Position numbers and translations under genes: made by a program | Notes under the pieces: model-generated | The model's database searches: none | The model's input: only the letters and a program-made list of their open reading frames with translations | Told to the model about the DNA's origin: nothing | Shown here: positions 33,258 to 42,790 of the stretch, piece by piece | How the letters are laid out: each line of letters opens with the position of its first letter | Position numbering within the stretch: position 1 is the first letter of the stretch | Source: Cytobacillus firmus | Lineage (GTDB): Bacteria > Bacillota > Bacilli > Bacillales > Cytobacillaceae | Assembly (NCBI RefSeq): GCF_023715565.1 | Contig: NZ_JAMBOJ010000011.1 | Span: forward strand, 31,034-95,033 | Reading direction: 5' to 3' | DNA: 64,000 bases

Positions 33258-34241
33258 TTATTGAACTTTGATGTTGCGAAGAACACCCGCTTTGCGAGTA
33301 GCCTTAAGGGCTACAGCAGCTACCATTTCTACTTCACCGCGTTTTACCGCACCAGGAGCATTAAAATCAGGTAAATATGTTCGGATGATTTTATTTCCTG
33401 TTGGAGATACACCATGGAAACCATCCATCCCAAGGGAAACAGCATATAGATCAGTTAGGCCAGTTTGTGCAGTACCAACTGTGCGATCTTCAATAGGTAC
33501 AACTGGAACAGTTGTAGTGCCACCGCTAACAAAATAGCCAAGGTCAACTAAAGGAATGCCGTCATAACCTGTAACAGTGCGACCAAAACCATCCTCGGTT
33601 TTTGTTGCATAACCAGCGCGGCGAGCAACGGACTTAACTTTTGTAATTAATTTACTGTTACCCAAAAGCATCGTTGGGCGGCCGTCCAATTCGGCTAAAA
33701 AGTTATCTATAGCATCTAGCAAGGCGAATTTGTTGCTATCTAATCCTGCCTCATCTGAAATATTGATAACGGATTCAGTATTCAATTCAGTATTGGATCC
33801 TGTAAGAGCTTTATCCAGTCCATCAAACGCCTGAGTGTCAACAGCAGAGTCACCATTAATAACGGTATAGTGGAAAAGGTTTGCCGCTCCTTTGATCTTT
33901 TGCTGCAGCTGGAAATTCATTTCGTTAATTTGACCGGATGTTTCCTGAATTACTCGGTCAATCTCAAATGCTCCACCGAAAATCTTTAGATCAACAGAAA
34001 GATTCTCGCGGTCTGCTTCTTGTGCTGAGTATTCGCTATTAAGTGCACGGAATCCAGCAACAGATGGAGTCTTTAATCGAGTGTAACCATAAGTCAATGT
34101 GGATCCGCCTGTACCAGGGGAAACGGCATTATCGAATGTCAATTGATCCAATAAAAATGACGCTCGACGGTATTCATCAATTACCATTTGATCTACTTTG
34201 TCGGCCATGCCGACCTTTGCTTGAGTTAGTGTAATAGGCAT
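33258..34241 (-). CDS. Major capsid protein
   Basis: 327 residues forming the procapsid shell. TLTQAKVGMADKVDQMVIDE start, RRASFLLDQLTFDNAV, FGGAFEIDRVIQETSGQINE spine helix region, and a C-terminal NKIIRTYLPDFNAPGAVKRG block fit HK97-fold capsid proteins used with Gp20 scaffolds. AGAGTG precedes the ATG. Confidence 0.92.
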   Translation of the reverse strand: MPITLTQAKVGMADKVDQMVIDEYRRASFLLDQLTFDNAVSPGTGGSTLTYGYTRLKTPSVAGFRALNSEYSAQEADRENLSVDLKIFGGAFEIDRVIQETSGQINEMNFQLQQKIKGAANLFHYTVINGDSAVDTQAFDGLDKALTGSNTELNTESVINISDEAGLDSNKFALLDAIDNFLAELDGRPTMLLGNSKLITKVKSVARRAGYATKTEDGFGRTVTGYDGIPLVDLGYFVSGGTTTVPVVPIEDRTVGTAQTGLTDLYAVSLGMDGFHGVSPTGNKIIRTYLPDFNAPGAVKRGEVEMVAAVALKATRKAGVLRNIKVQ

Positions 34242-34265
34242 TTAAGTCACTCTCCAATAATAAGA

Positions 34266-34847
34266 TTAGTTTTGGGTAAATCTTTGATTCAACGCATCTA
34301 ATAGAGTACTAGGCTCACCGCCGATTGGTGGTGTTTGGTGCTGGCCAGTTGAAAAAGTTGGAGGCTGCTGCTGTTGATTTTGTTCAGCATCAAAAAGATA
34401 GGCATCACTTTCTTTTATAGCTTTCAGCTGATCATCTAAGCCAAGAAGCTTATCACCATCCAGCTTAATAGCATCCTTGTTTAATAGAGCCTCAACCGCT
34501 TTAGGATTTTTCGCTTTCGCACCGGAAAGAGCTTCTTTCAAAGCAAAATCAAAGGACTGCTGAGCCAATTTTGCTTCATAATCATCAGTAGCCTTTTTAT
34601 TGGCATTCTGGAGTTGTTGAATTTGCTTCTGCAGGTCCTCATTTCCTTGGGCCTTGCCCTGAAGATCAGTTAATTGTGTATCGCGGTCTTTCAACTGCTT
34701 CTTTAGGTCCTTATTCTCGGTGTTAACAGCATCGAATTTTTCCTTTGGGAACCAATTACCATCTGAAACTATGGCAATCTTACTGTCTCCAACTTTACCC
34801 ATGACCTGTTTATACAACTCTTCACCAAGTAATTCTTTTAAATCCAT
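34266..34847 (-). CDS. Phage scaffolding protein (Gp20 family)
   Basis: 193 residues: DLKELLGEELYKQVMGKVGD start, a long coiled coil (DLKKQLKDRDTQLTDLQGKA), ALSGAKAKNPKAVEALLNKD and a Gln/Pro-rich end. Guides capsid assembly and is absent from mature heads. Confidence 0.9.
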   Translation of the reverse strand: MDLKELLGEELYKQVMGKVGDSKIAIVSDGNWFPKEKFDAVNTENKDLKKQLKDRDTQLTDLQGKAQGNEDLQKQIQQLQNANKKATDDYEAKLAQQSFDFALKEALSGAKAKNPKAVEALLNKDAIKLDGDKLLGLDDQLKAIKESDAYLFDAEQNQQQQPPTFSTGQHQTPPIGGEPSTLLDALNQRFTQN

Positions 34848-34939
34848 CTATAACGCAACTCCTTATTAGTTTTTTTTACGTGTAACCCTCCACGCTAAGG
34901 AATACGCCTCTTTAAGGTCTAGCCTTTAAAAAGACCAAT

Positions 34940-34970
34940 ATAAAAAGAGCTCCCTAATTAGGAACTCTTT
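34940..34970 (-). terminator. Terminator of the DUF6602 moron
   Basis: AGAGTTCC/GGGAGCTCT stem with loop TAATTA and a TTTTTAT tail on the minus strand. Sits inside the structural operon, between the moron and the scaffold gene. Confidence 0.78.
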
Positions 34971-34979
34971 CTGAACATC

Positions 34980-35795
34980 TCATCTTCCATGAAAATCTAA
35001 GCCAATAGAAATATTTTGCAAATAGTATTTAATAACTGGCTTTGAGAGTCTTGCTGTAGCAGGAAAAACTTCATTAAGGTGGCTTAGAAAACCTGCAAGT
35101 GTATTTTCTTGCCAATCTTCATAGACCCAACCTACTTTTTGTTCATCGGTTATACTGCCCCCACTCCAATTAAAATAGCTTTTGTCCTTATAGTTCATAA
35201 TAATCCCCTTATTTTGTACAATGATTCCATCAAGTTGATAATCTATTGATATATTATTTTCACTGTAATAATTTTTGATATCTTGAATAGTTTTAGTTAT
35301 ATCACTTTTAGCTTTCATTGCAAAAATAAAAAAAGGAACTTGCTTCGAATGCTCAATTATTGTGTCAGGGTGCGGCTGACCAATTCTTTTTAATAAAGGA
35401 CTACTTGCCCTTCTCAACTCTTTCACTGAAACACCTTGAATCAGCCCCCTTTCTAGTTCTTTTTTAACTGAAATATCTGGTTTAACTTCAATAGCTGCGT
35501 CTACTCCATCCGCTAAAATCAAACTGTGCTTTCCATGGCTATTTATAGTGTGCGGATGAGCTGGATTTAAAATAATACAATCTATTGAGTCAGACCTCAT
35601 TCCATTACTATCGTAAATACCACCTTTTGTGATTCTATATGGGTAAGGGTAATATTTTTGAATGAAATCCTGAACAGCATGCTCCCTGAAATCAGAAACC
35701 TCCTGGGATGTTCCTTTACCTTCTATACTACTTCGTAAAAATTTAATATCTATTTCCTTAGCTTCATGTTGTAATATCTCAAAAAATTCTTTCAT
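34980..35795 (-). CDS. DUF6602 PD-(D/E)xK nuclease-like moron
   Basis: 271 residues. RSDSIDCIILNPAHPHTI followed by DGVDAAIEVKPDIS gives the D..(E)xK layout of restriction-endonuclease-like folds, with a preceding basic GKGTSQEVSDFREHAV helix; this matches the DUF6602 family, members of which occur in defence contexts. It interrupts the head operon between the minor capsid gene and the scaffold gene and has its own terminator, so it is a moron and not a structural gene. Target unknown. Confidence 0.72.
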   Translation of the reverse strand: MKEFFEILQHEAKEIDIKFLRSSIEGKGTSQEVSDFREHAVQDFIQKYYPYPYRITKGGIYDSNGMRSDSIDCIILNPAHPHTINSHGKHSLILADGVDAAIEVKPDISVKKELERGLIQGVSVKELRRASSPLLKRIGQPHPDTIIEHSKQVPFFIFAMKAKSDITKTIQDIKNYYSENNISIDYQLDGIIVQNKGIIMNYKDKSYFNWSGGSITDEQKVGWVYEDWQENTLAGFLSHLNEVFPATARLSKPVIKYYLQNISIGLDFHGR

Positions 35796-35873
35796 CCTGA
35801 ATCCTCCAATAAGATACTTTTTATATTCTTTCTCTTTTTAGGAGGGATAATCCTTTTTGCTTGATAAAAAGCC

Positions 35874-36023
35874 TTAACCGAAATAGTTAGACTCCTTAGG
35901 ATTCTTCAGTTCATTAATTTCATCTTGCATTTTGATCATGTGGAAGGACATGTTATCGAGAATATTATTTTGTTCCTCTACCTTCTTTTTAAGCTCTTCG
36001 AATTCTTTTTTCGATACCCACAT
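35874..36023 (-). CDS. 49-residue coiled-coil phage protein
   Basis: MWVSKKEFEELKKKVEEQNN..MQDEINELKNPKESNYFG. Its ATG overlaps the stop of the minor capsid gene (TAATG), so it is probably translated by re-initiation. Short heptad helix; a small head-associated or regulatory protein. Function unknown. Confidence 0.65.
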   Translation of the reverse strand: MWVSKKEFEELKKKVEEQNNILDNMSFHMIKMQDEINELKNPKESNYFG

Positions 36024-37126
36024 TAATGAATCTGCTCCCTTTCATAATGGCGGCCGCGCCCAGTAGCAGCAATAAACTCTCGCATAGTAGCTTGACGCTC
36101 TTTAACCCTTTGCTTCGCCATTTTTATTCCAACATCATCACCTATGGCTCTTAGCATATCGAGCTCCCTTTTAGCCTGGCGTATTCGCCTTTCCAAATAA
36201 CGTTGCTGCTGGCTTTGCTCATATACTTTACGGTTTTCTGCAGCTGGATAAGGTTTGTAGGTCCTTTTTGTTATACCTTCGATGAAGGGATATTTAACAT
36301 GGCGGCAGTTAATGCCAAAGAGCCCGTCTGGTTCTCCATAACTTGTTGATGAGAGAGAAGGGTATTTTGGATGCCTGCCGCTTCGTGAGAAGATTCTCCC
36401 CTGGTACTTAGCACACTTTGGCCTGGCTCCCGAATGACTGCTAATCTCAACTAGATCAGCACCATATTCATCCATCCTGGTATCTTGCATGTCATTCGCC
36501 AAGTTATTGCTCATAGAACGAACCACAGCGTTGATATAGGCTTCTGTAGACCATTGCCTTCCCGCTTTGTCTATCAGCGCAGGAATGCCCTTTTCTGCCC
36601 ATTTCCTTGCGGTTTCCCTGAGAGCTTCTTGTGGAGTTGACGTTCCGGCCAGGACTTTCCCGACTGTTTGATTAATGATGTCCAAATAAATTTGCCTAGA
36701 CTGGTCTAACAATGTGGAATTAACAAGATTAAAAGTTTCCTTGGCCTGATTTTGATAAGAGATAATAACAGCCTGCAGGGCAGTACTTGAAGCAGTGGCA
36801 GGGGCTTGTATCAATAAGCCTTGCTGAACCGCTTCAGTAAGACTCCCTTCATTTTCTTCAAGTGCTCCATATCCCGCTTCTTCCAGCATTTCCGTTACTG
36901 CATCAATAGCAAGACCCGCATGCTTAGCGATTGTAAGGATATTTCTCTGAGTAAGTGACTCTAACTGTGCCAGCTGCTCTGCCTCCCAAGATTGTATCCC
37001 ATCCTCTGTTAAAAGAGATTGGTGCTTCTTAAGCAATTCAGCAACATGTAGCAAAAGCTCTTCCTCAATAGAAAGAAAAACCTCCACAACCGGCATGGAT
37101 AACTGCTGCTGTTTTCGTGGATCCAT
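36023..37126 (-). CDS. Phage minor capsid protein 2 (head morphogenesis)
   Basis: 367 residues. The C-terminal block SSHSGARPKCAKYQGRIFSR..LFGINCRHVKYPFIEG is the Phage_min_cap2 signature, with paired Cys/His. Acts with portal and scaffold, possibly ejected with the DNA. Its ATG abuts the portal stop at 37126. Confidence 0.9.
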   Translation of the reverse strand: MDPRKQQQLSMPVVEVFLSIEEELLLHVAELLKKHQSLLTEDGIQSWEAEQLAQLESLTQRNILTIAKHAGLAIDAVTEMLEEAGYGALEENEGSLTEAVQQGLLIQAPATASSTALQAVIISYQNQAKETFNLVNSTLLDQSRQIYLDIINQTVGKVLAGTSTPQEALRETARKWAEKGIPALIDKAGRQWSTEAYINAVVRSMSNNLANDMQDTRMDEYGADLVEISSHSGARPKCAKYQGRIFSRSGRHPKYPSLSSTSYGEPDGLFGINCRHVKYPFIEGITKRTYKPYPAAENRKVYEQSQQQRYLERRIRQAKRELDMLRAIGDDVGIKMAKQRVKERQATMREFIAATGRGRHYEREQIH

Positions 37127-38622
37127 TAGTTAGTTTCCTGCTTTTGCTTATTTATTCCAAAGAAATCAACCATTTCTGGGGTCATCGTCTTGTTTTCCTC
37201 GCCGATTTCTTTCATCATCACCTCAGCCTCTTCCTCAGAGAAACCATGAATTTTCATAATAGCCTTTTTCCTAGTGGTCAATTTGTTCGTAACCAGTTGG
37301 ACCTGAGTATTAATTTCGGCTGCTTGATCTTCAGCAATAGAATCATCAAAAGCGACAGTAACCTCATAATCAGCAGCAGGACGACTAAACAGTTTGTATA
37401 ACTCCGCAACCTGGATGATACACTCGACAAGCTCTTGTATACCCGCTTCAATAAGGTTTTCATGGCTTTGCTTTGTCCGGAAAGTCTTAGAGTTCTCAGA
37501 AACGACCTCCGTTGCCGTTTTTACACCTTGTCCATCAAATGTAAACGAGCCTGCCGAGAAGCCTATTTGCATTGCCATGACATTAAGCAAAGAATTGATT
37601 GCCGCAATGTGCTCATCTACACGAAGAGTTGCTGAAATATCCGCGATTTTGTTAGCATCCATATCACCAAAACTAAGCGCCTGGTATACTTCGTCCTCAG
37701 CGTCAAAGTAACGGTGCATTTGGCCAGTGTTAGGATCAATAACAGTATTTATAGCTGAGGCTGGTACCAAAATTCGTTTTCTCCCTAACTTAAATTCCCG
37801 CTGGTAAGAATCAAAGGCGATATCCAACGAATGCAGCGTATCGAGGGAATTGGCGAAAATGGAAATCCCTAAAGGACTCGCAGTATCAAGGTTATTGGCC
37901 GTGTTAGGTTTAAAGTAAACAAAACCAGGACGCTTGTAATTGGATATTCTTATTTCCTCATAAAGGCTCGGGAAAAATTGCTTTAGAGGAACTTTAACAC
38001 CTAATTCTTCTCCAGCGTTGTTTTCATAAACCTCATTCCGGATTAAATAGGTATCACCCTCCCATAGGTGCCATTCAAGATGAGTGTATTTCGTCCCCTT
38101 CTTTGTGAATTCATTAGGGAAAACCGCTTCTCTAATAAGATTGTGGTCCCAACTTATCGGAATGAAGCAATCTGCCGTCACATAGGAAAGCTTCAACTGT
38201 CCATTCTCAACATATGGTTTAATTACCATGCCACCCATAGCAAACTTGAATTCTAAATAATCCTGGAACTTCTTTACGAAGTTATTTTTCTTGAAAATGC
38301 TATGAATCTCATCTGCAAGCTTTTGCTCAGATATATTAATCTCGCATCTTTCGTTAAAGATTAATGTTGCCAGCTCCTGAGAAACCACCTTAGGCATATT
38401 CAGGGAAGCCATACGGCGTTTTTTCGGGCCAGCAATCGTTGTATAGCTGATATCGTGCCACTCGCTAAAATAACCCCTATAGAGAGCTTTCCAGTTGCTG
38501 ATATATTTATAAAAATCCTCATTGATTTGGATGTCCTTGTGATCAGCCAGCTTTTTGATTCCTTTAATCAATCCCATTCTGTACATCACCTGCCTTATGC
38601 GGGCCAGCATGTTTTTAAACAT
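37126..38622 (-). CDS. Portal protein (SPP1 gp6-like)
   Basis: 498 residues; dodecameric ring at the packaging vertex. YISNWKALYRGYFSEWHDIS, LMVIKPYVENGQLKLSYVTA-like core and GVKTATEVVSENSKTFRTKQ are typical portal segments. Confidence 0.92.
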   Translation of the reverse strand: MFKNMLARIRQVMYRMGLIKGIKKLADHKDIQINEDFYKYISNWKALYRGYFSEWHDISYTTIAGPKKRRMASLNMPKVVSQELATLIFNERCEINISEQKLADEIHSIFKKNNFVKKFQDYLEFKFAMGGMVIKPYVENGQLKLSYVTADCFIPISWDHNLIREAVFPNEFTKKGTKYTHLEWHLWEGDTYLIRNEVYENNAGEELGVKVPLKQFFPSLYEEIRISNYKRPGFVYFKPNTANNLDTASPLGISIFANSLDTLHSLDIAFDSYQREFKLGRKRILVPASAINTVIDPNTGQMHRYFDAEDEVYQALSFGDMDANKIADISATLRVDEHIAAINSLLNVMAMQIGFSAGSFTFDGQGVKTATEVVSENSKTFRTKQSHENLIEAGIQELVECIIQVAELYKLFSRPAADYEVTVAFDDSIAEDQAAEINTQVQLVTNKLTTRKKAIMKIHGFSEEEAEVMMKEIGEENKTMTPEMVDFFGINKQKQETN

Positions 38623-38636
38623 CGGTTGTCACCGCC

Positions 38637-39938
38637 TTAATATTTCAATCCAAGCTTTCTCAAATTATCCTGAACATAATATTGGAATGCATCGACAGTG
38701 TGATCATCAATCTTTATGACCTTCGGATCATCGCTCTGCAAGGTATCAGCATCCCATTGGTACTTTTTATGTTCGGTAAGAAAAATCTCATTGGCCGCTG
38801 TTTTAAGCACGAAAAAACGCCCCTGCGCTAATAAGTCCTGGACGTTATCGATCATATCTATTTTCTTTTTCTTTGCTACCGGATGAAGCCTGATTCCATA
38901 GTCTTTAAAGAACTGATTCCTTAATGCGCCCTCTGCAGAATCAATTGTCTGCATGTCAAAATTGCGGTTATAGGTTTGCTTAACCTTATCCATCCAGTCT
39001 TTCAGCTTCTTAGAGAGCTCGCTTGGAGCCAGTTTAATAACCTTGTTTTCCGGACTATAGTAAAAGGTATCGAGTAAAATAACATTCCGCTTTTTTGTAA
39101 AGCCAAAAGCCAGGTAAGTTGTTGCTGAGACCTGGTGCCCGGTATCAATGGCAATATCGATAAGAACAATATCATCATCTTTCGGCAGCTCATCAATCTC
39201 TTTAAAATAAGCCATGTTGTAAACCATGTCTCCAAGACCAATAACCTCACCGGCATACATCCATCGCCAGTAATCTTCATCATTTTCCTTGTACTTCTCG
39301 ATCTTCCGGATCATCTGCTCTGATAGAAAACCTTTCTTATCATCGAGATAAGTTGAATGGTGGATAAAGTAATCTTCATCGCCTGCTTTGGTATCTAACC
39401 ATTCATTGATCCAGCTGTATGGATTCCTGGGAGGGTTGTAGGAGAAGAACACCTTAACCTCTTTCCCTTCGATCTCTTGCCGGATAAATGTATCCTCGAC
39501 AATATCGATATCCTCAACTCCAGCAAATTCAGCAGCTTCCTCAAACCATAAGGCCATGACATATCCTTTTGCTATCTTGGCTGACTTAATCTTCATCGGA
39601 TCGTCTACACCGTAAAAATAAAAAGCCGTGTTTGTGTCTTTATGCCGTATCAGCAAAGGGGATTTTCCGAAATAAAACTCATCCTCAACGCCTAGCATGT
39701 AAATGGCCCATTTGATTTGCTCATAGATGGAAGTGGAAAGATATTTCGCAACTTTCCTGAGACAAACCACATTGCCCTGGTCATCATCCAGAAAATCAAT
39801 CACAAGCTTCAAGCTAATGACAGAGGACTTCATCGATGAACGGCCGCCTTTTGCGACTACATGAGACTCTTCAGCAAGCCAGAGGGAATAAAAGTTGACG
39901 TTCATTAAATCCATGACATTAATCGTTTTGACTGTCAT
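38637..39938 (-). CDS. terL: Terminase large subunit (PBSX/SPP1 type)
   Basis: 433 residues; ATP-driven packaging motor and headful nuclease. Walker A KGGRSSMKSS (about 31-40), Walker B ALWFEEAAEF, and the C-terminal RNase H-like nuclease with Asp in LIDIAIDTG, TIDSAEGA and KIDDHTVDAF. Overlaps terS by 20 bp. Confidence 0.95.
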   Translation of the reverse strand: MTVKTINVMDLMNVNFYSLWLAEESHVVAKGGRSSMKSSVISLKLVIDFLDDDQGNVVCLRKVAKYLSTSIYEQIKWAIYMLGVEDEFYFGKSPLLIRHKDTNTAFYFYGVDDPMKIKSAKIAKGYVMALWFEEAAEFAGVEDIDIVEDTFIRQEIEGKEVKVFFSYNPPRNPYSWINEWLDTKAGDEDYFIHHSTYLDDKKGFLSEQMIRKIEKYKENDEDYWRWMYAGEVIGLGDMVYNMAYFKEIDELPKDDDIVLIDIAIDTGHQVSATTYLAFGFTKKRNVILLDTFYYSPENKVIKLAPSELSKKLKDWMDKVKQTYNRNFDMQTIDSAEGALRNQFFKDYGIRLHPVAKKKKIDMIDNVQDLLAQGRFFVLKTAANEIFLTEHKKYQWDADTLQSDDPKVIKIDDHTVDAFQYYVQDNLRKLGLKY

Positions 39939-40761
39939 TTTCTAACGCCTTCCTCATAGCTTCTTTGTCATTAACGATAACAACCTTACCGCCGCTACCG
40001 CCCTCTTGTTTAGTCTCTGCCTCGATCTTCGCTGTTTCAGCCTTAAGCTTCTCCAGCTGCAACTTCTTTCGGTCATTTTCAGACAGGAGATCAGTGTATT
40101 TCGATAAGAACTCCAGGGCTTTCATCTGGTCAGCAAGCTTAACAGAGACACCATCTTTGCCTTTCTTAACCTCAGTGATCAGGGTGCCATCTACCTCTTC
40201 ATGATTCTTAAGTTGAACGTAGCTATGTGAATAAGTGACCTCATCACCGTTTTCATCAATCATTGGTTCAAGGTTATGATCGAGTTCTCGCCTTTTCTCT
40301 TGCCCGAATTCAACAAAGTCTGTTATGTCAGCAAATGCGATATCGATGTACTTCTGGAGGACAGCTTGAGCATCCAACAAGACTCCATTAAATCGTTCTT
40401 GTTTCAGTCGCTCAACTTCCCTTCTTACTCCATCATTCCCCATCAACCTATAAGCAATAGATTCAGCAGTATTTCTATCAACTCCATAAGCTTTTTGATA
40501 TGCCTTAGTAGCATTGAAATACTTGATGTAGTAAAGACAGAATAACTTTTGCTTATCGTTTAAATCTGAGGATTCAATCACAGGTTCCAGGGTTGCAACC
40601 TTTTGCTTTCTGGTTGCATTGTTTTTGGTTGGATCCCTTGACCATCCTTCACGGCTTTTTCTGCTTTTTAATGTACCGATTTTGACATCGTGTTTTTCAG
40701 CAAGAGCCTTTAATGTGATTTTGGAGGTCTCAAAGTCTTTTCTAATTTCATCCCAGTTCAT
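39919..40761 (-). CDS. terS: Terminase small subunit
   Basis: 280 residues; binds the packaging site. N-terminal helix-turn-helix (ITLKALAEKHDVKIGTLKSR), then the Terminase_2 region (LNDKQKLFCLYYIKYFNATK, AESIAYRLMGNDGVRREVER) and a coiled-coil end. ATG 40761 follows AGGAGG. Confidence 0.92.
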   Translation of the reverse strand: MNWDEIRKDFETSKITLKALAEKHDVKIGTLKSRKSREGWSRDPTKNNATRKQKVATLEPVIESSDLNDKQKLFCLYYIKYFNATKAYQKAYGVDRNTAESIAYRLMGNDGVRREVERLKQERFNGVLLDAQAVLQKYIDIAFADITDFVEFGQEKRRELDHNLEPMIDENGDEVTYSHSYVQLKNHEEVDGTLITEVKKGKDGVSVKLADQMKALEFLSKYTDLLSENDRKKLQLEKLKAETAKIEAETKQEGGSGGKVVIVNDKEAMRKALENDSQND

Positions 40762-40794
40762 TACATGGCACCTACCTCCTGTCTAATTTTTGTA

Positions 40795-40822
40795 AAAGAA
40801 AAAGCACCACAATGGGTGCTAA
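40795..40822 (-). terminator. Terminator of the membrane coiled-coil moron
   Basis: AGCACCCATTGTGGTGCT followed by TTTTCTTTT on the minus strand. Confidence 0.8.
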
Positions 40823-41581
40823 TCATTTCATATAATTTTCTATTTCATTCAATATACTCCTTAATAAAGCTTGCAAATCATTAAAGCTTAATTGACTAAT
40901 CTTCCTATTGATTATTTCGGAATTATCCGTTATAAATCTTCTTTCATTTGGTAAGCTTAAATATTCTTTATATTTTTCATCTGAATAATAACAATTTCTC
41001 ACTTCTTCATATAAACCTTGAAATTCTTCATGCAAGTCAAATATTTTTCCGCTTAATCCTTGAATATAGTCATCTAAAACATTCAATTTTAACAAAGCTT
41101 CAGTCATTTCAAGATGTTGTTTTCTCAAGTTTGTTCTTAACAGATAAATCCTTTCAATAGGATCGTCATCATTTCTGTTACTCTTTATACCTCGATCTAT
41201 AGCATCTTTCGTTATTGCAAAAGTTAACAGATCGTTATTTAAGTTAATATTTAAAGTTGCCAACTTTTTAAGGGAGTTTTGCATTTCCTCAATTTTTTCT
41301 AGTTTATTCTTCAAATAAAAATTTTTCATCTCTCTTCGAGTTGAATTTTCATTTTCAATTCTTATAGCTTCAATTTGTAGCTCTTGCTGCTTTTTTATCT
41401 GCAGCTGTGCAACAAAATAAACAACACTTGCACTGACTATCGCACCAAGATAACTCCCCCAAAAAGTTATCCATGTATCAACTTCTCCCTTAGCAAAACT
41501 AAAAATACCCATTTCTAATAGACTTGCTACAAGAACGGGGGCTGTAAAAAACAAAACACCTAAAATAAGTATGGTTTTCAA
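40823..41581 (-). CDS. Membrane-anchored coiled-coil moron
   Basis: 252 residues: two hydrophobic N-terminal segments (ILILGVLFFTAPVLVASLLE; WITFWGSYLGAIVSASVVYF) and a long cytoplasmic helical region (KNKLEKIEEMQNSLKKLATL). Not a recognised lytic protein. It sits between terS and the late regulator but ends in its own terminator, so it is likely an independent accessory gene; the topology is like abortive-infection or superinfection-exclusion proteins, which is inference only. Confidence 0.7.
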   Translation of the reverse strand: MKTILILGVLFFTAPVLVASLLEMGIFSFAKGEVDTWITFWGSYLGAIVSASVVYFVAQLQIKKQQELQIEAIRIENENSTRREMKNFYLKNKLEKIEEMQNSLKKLATLNINLNNDLLTFAITKDAIDRGIKSNRNDDDPIERIYLLRTNLRKQHLEMTEALLKLNVLDDYIQGLSGKIFDLHEEFQGLYEEVRNCYYSDEKYKEYLSLPNERRFITDNSEIINRKISQLSFNDLQALLRSILNEIENYMK

Positions 41582-41711
41582 GGTTAAATCTCCTCAATAT
41601 TTTAGATTAATTTTAACCTAAATTATTATGAAATCGCCACCTCAAGGTGTCATCAAGGAAAAATATTTGTTTAAACCTAATTAGAATTTCCGCTCCGTCC
41701 TGCCTCCCATT

Positions 41712-42182
41712 TTACACAGCTTTTTTTTCCAATTTCAAAAGATGCACAAACTGGCTTTTTTGGCTCAATTGGTTCAAAATGGCTTCTTTGGCTTTTTTGA
41801 CCTGATTTCTTGATATTCCAATATGATATGAGATTTCTCTGAAAGACATACCGTCAATGATGCAATCATAAATAACTCTTTCCCTTTCATCCCCCAGTAA
41901 TTCGGCAGCATATTCAATTGCATATACTCGTTCTTCTAACCTTTCTAACCGCTTATGCAACCGCTCTTCTCTTATATCTAGGTTTCTTAGCTCCACTTGG
42001 CTTTTACCTGAGCTTCCCTTTGGCATTGCAGCTTCAATACCGTACTGAGCAACACCCCAGCTTCTCATTGGTGCAGGCCGTCCATATAGATATTTTTGGA
42101 GGCGATCTACTTCTTTTTTCATCCAATGGTAATCCCTTAACAGAGTTTCGATTTGATCAATAATGCTGGCAGCTTCTTTCAT
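41712..42182 (-). CDS. ArpU/sigma-70-region-4-like late transcription regulator
   Basis: 156 residues, N-terminal coiled coil and a C-terminal helix-turn-helix (ERVIYDCIIDGMSFREISYH, IGISRNQVKKAKEAIL). This is the place and fold of ArpU/RinA-type proteins that turn on the late operon, upstream of the terminase genes. GGGAGGGG precedes ATG 42182. An imperfect inverted repeat (CCAGGACCCCTCCC ... GGGAGAGATCCTGG) surrounds its start region. Confidence 0.75.
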   Translation of the reverse strand: MKEAASIIDQIETLLRDYHWMKKEVDRLQKYLYGRPAPMRSWGVAQYGIEAAMPKGSSGKSQVELRNLDIREERLHKRLERLEERVYAIEYAAELLGDERERVIYDCIIDGMSFREISYHIGISRNQVKKAKEAILNQLSQKSQFVHLLKLEKKAV

Positions 42183-42262
42183 CCAGGACCCCTCCCGTGA
42201 TATAATTTAAGTGGTTGGGCTGGGAGAGATCCTGGCTTTTATTTTTAATTGAGTTAAGACGA

Positions 42263-42379
42263 CTATCGATATACATTGCTGATGAATTCTGTAGAACAGA
42301 TAAAATTAAATATGGGGCATATTTCACCTAAAGAATTTAGGTTAGATTGATACTCACATTCACTACAAAGAGTTTTCAT
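42263..42379 (-). CDS. 38-residue Cys-rich micropeptide
   Basis: Starts at ATG 42379 with AGGAGG 7 nt upstream. MKTLCSECEYQSNLNSLGEI then CPIFNF, with CxxC and two more Cys, fitting a small zinc knuckle. Below usual gene-calling length; the strong ribosome site is the main support. Confidence 0.6.
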   Translation of the reverse strand: MKTLCSECEYQSNLNSLGEICPIFNFICSTEFISNVYR

Positions 42380-42424
42380 ATACCTTCCTCCTATGTCGCT
42401 TTTTATGTCTGCAGCGAAACACTT

Positions 42425-42694
42425 TTACTCTTTTGTTTCCCTCAAACCCTGTCCATCCAGCCACCGTTCAATGCTTGATACAAAGATATCTAATCCACTA
42501 GATATACCTTTTTTGTCAATGTGTAGAGCATAACCAGAGAAGCCTGGCCCCTGATAAAAACAAACGTCCTGGTACCTTTCATGCTTCCGGATCAGCAGCC
42601 GTTCCTTACCTCTGAAAAACTCTATCTCCTCTCCCTGTCTTAAATCGATGATTTGATCTTCCAGGGCGAAGGAGAATAGGTCTAATTGTTTCAT
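42425..42694 (-). CDS. Small phage protein with an N-terminal sliding-clamp motif
   Basis: 89 residues from ATG 42694 (MKQLDLFSFALEDQ). QLDLF at residues 3-7 fits the beta-clamp-binding consensus QL(S/D)LF. Remainder: IIDLRQGEEIEFFRGKERLL, YQDVCFYQGPGFSGYALHID. No enzymatic motif. Early-gene position; it could tether to or inhibit the host clamp DnaN. Confidence 0.68.
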   Translation of the reverse strand: MKQLDLFSFALEDQIIDLRQGEEIEFFRGKERLLIRKHERYQDVCFYQGPGFSGYALHIDKKGISSGLDIFVSSIERWLDGQGLRETKE

Positions 42695-42761
42695 TCCATC
42701 ACCGCCTGGGAAGTTGACAATTCTTTTGTTAATAAAAATTAGATTCACAGGAAAGTTTCGT

Positions 42762-42767
42762 TATAAT
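42762..42767 (+). promoter_or_regulatory. -10-like box before the HEPN-like gene
   Basis: TATAAT on the plus strand 24 bp upstream of ATG 42791, followed by AAGGGAGGTG ribosome site. No good -35 at the normal distance. Confidence 0.4.
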
Positions 42768-42790
42768 AACCTTAAGGGAGGTGAAAAATA

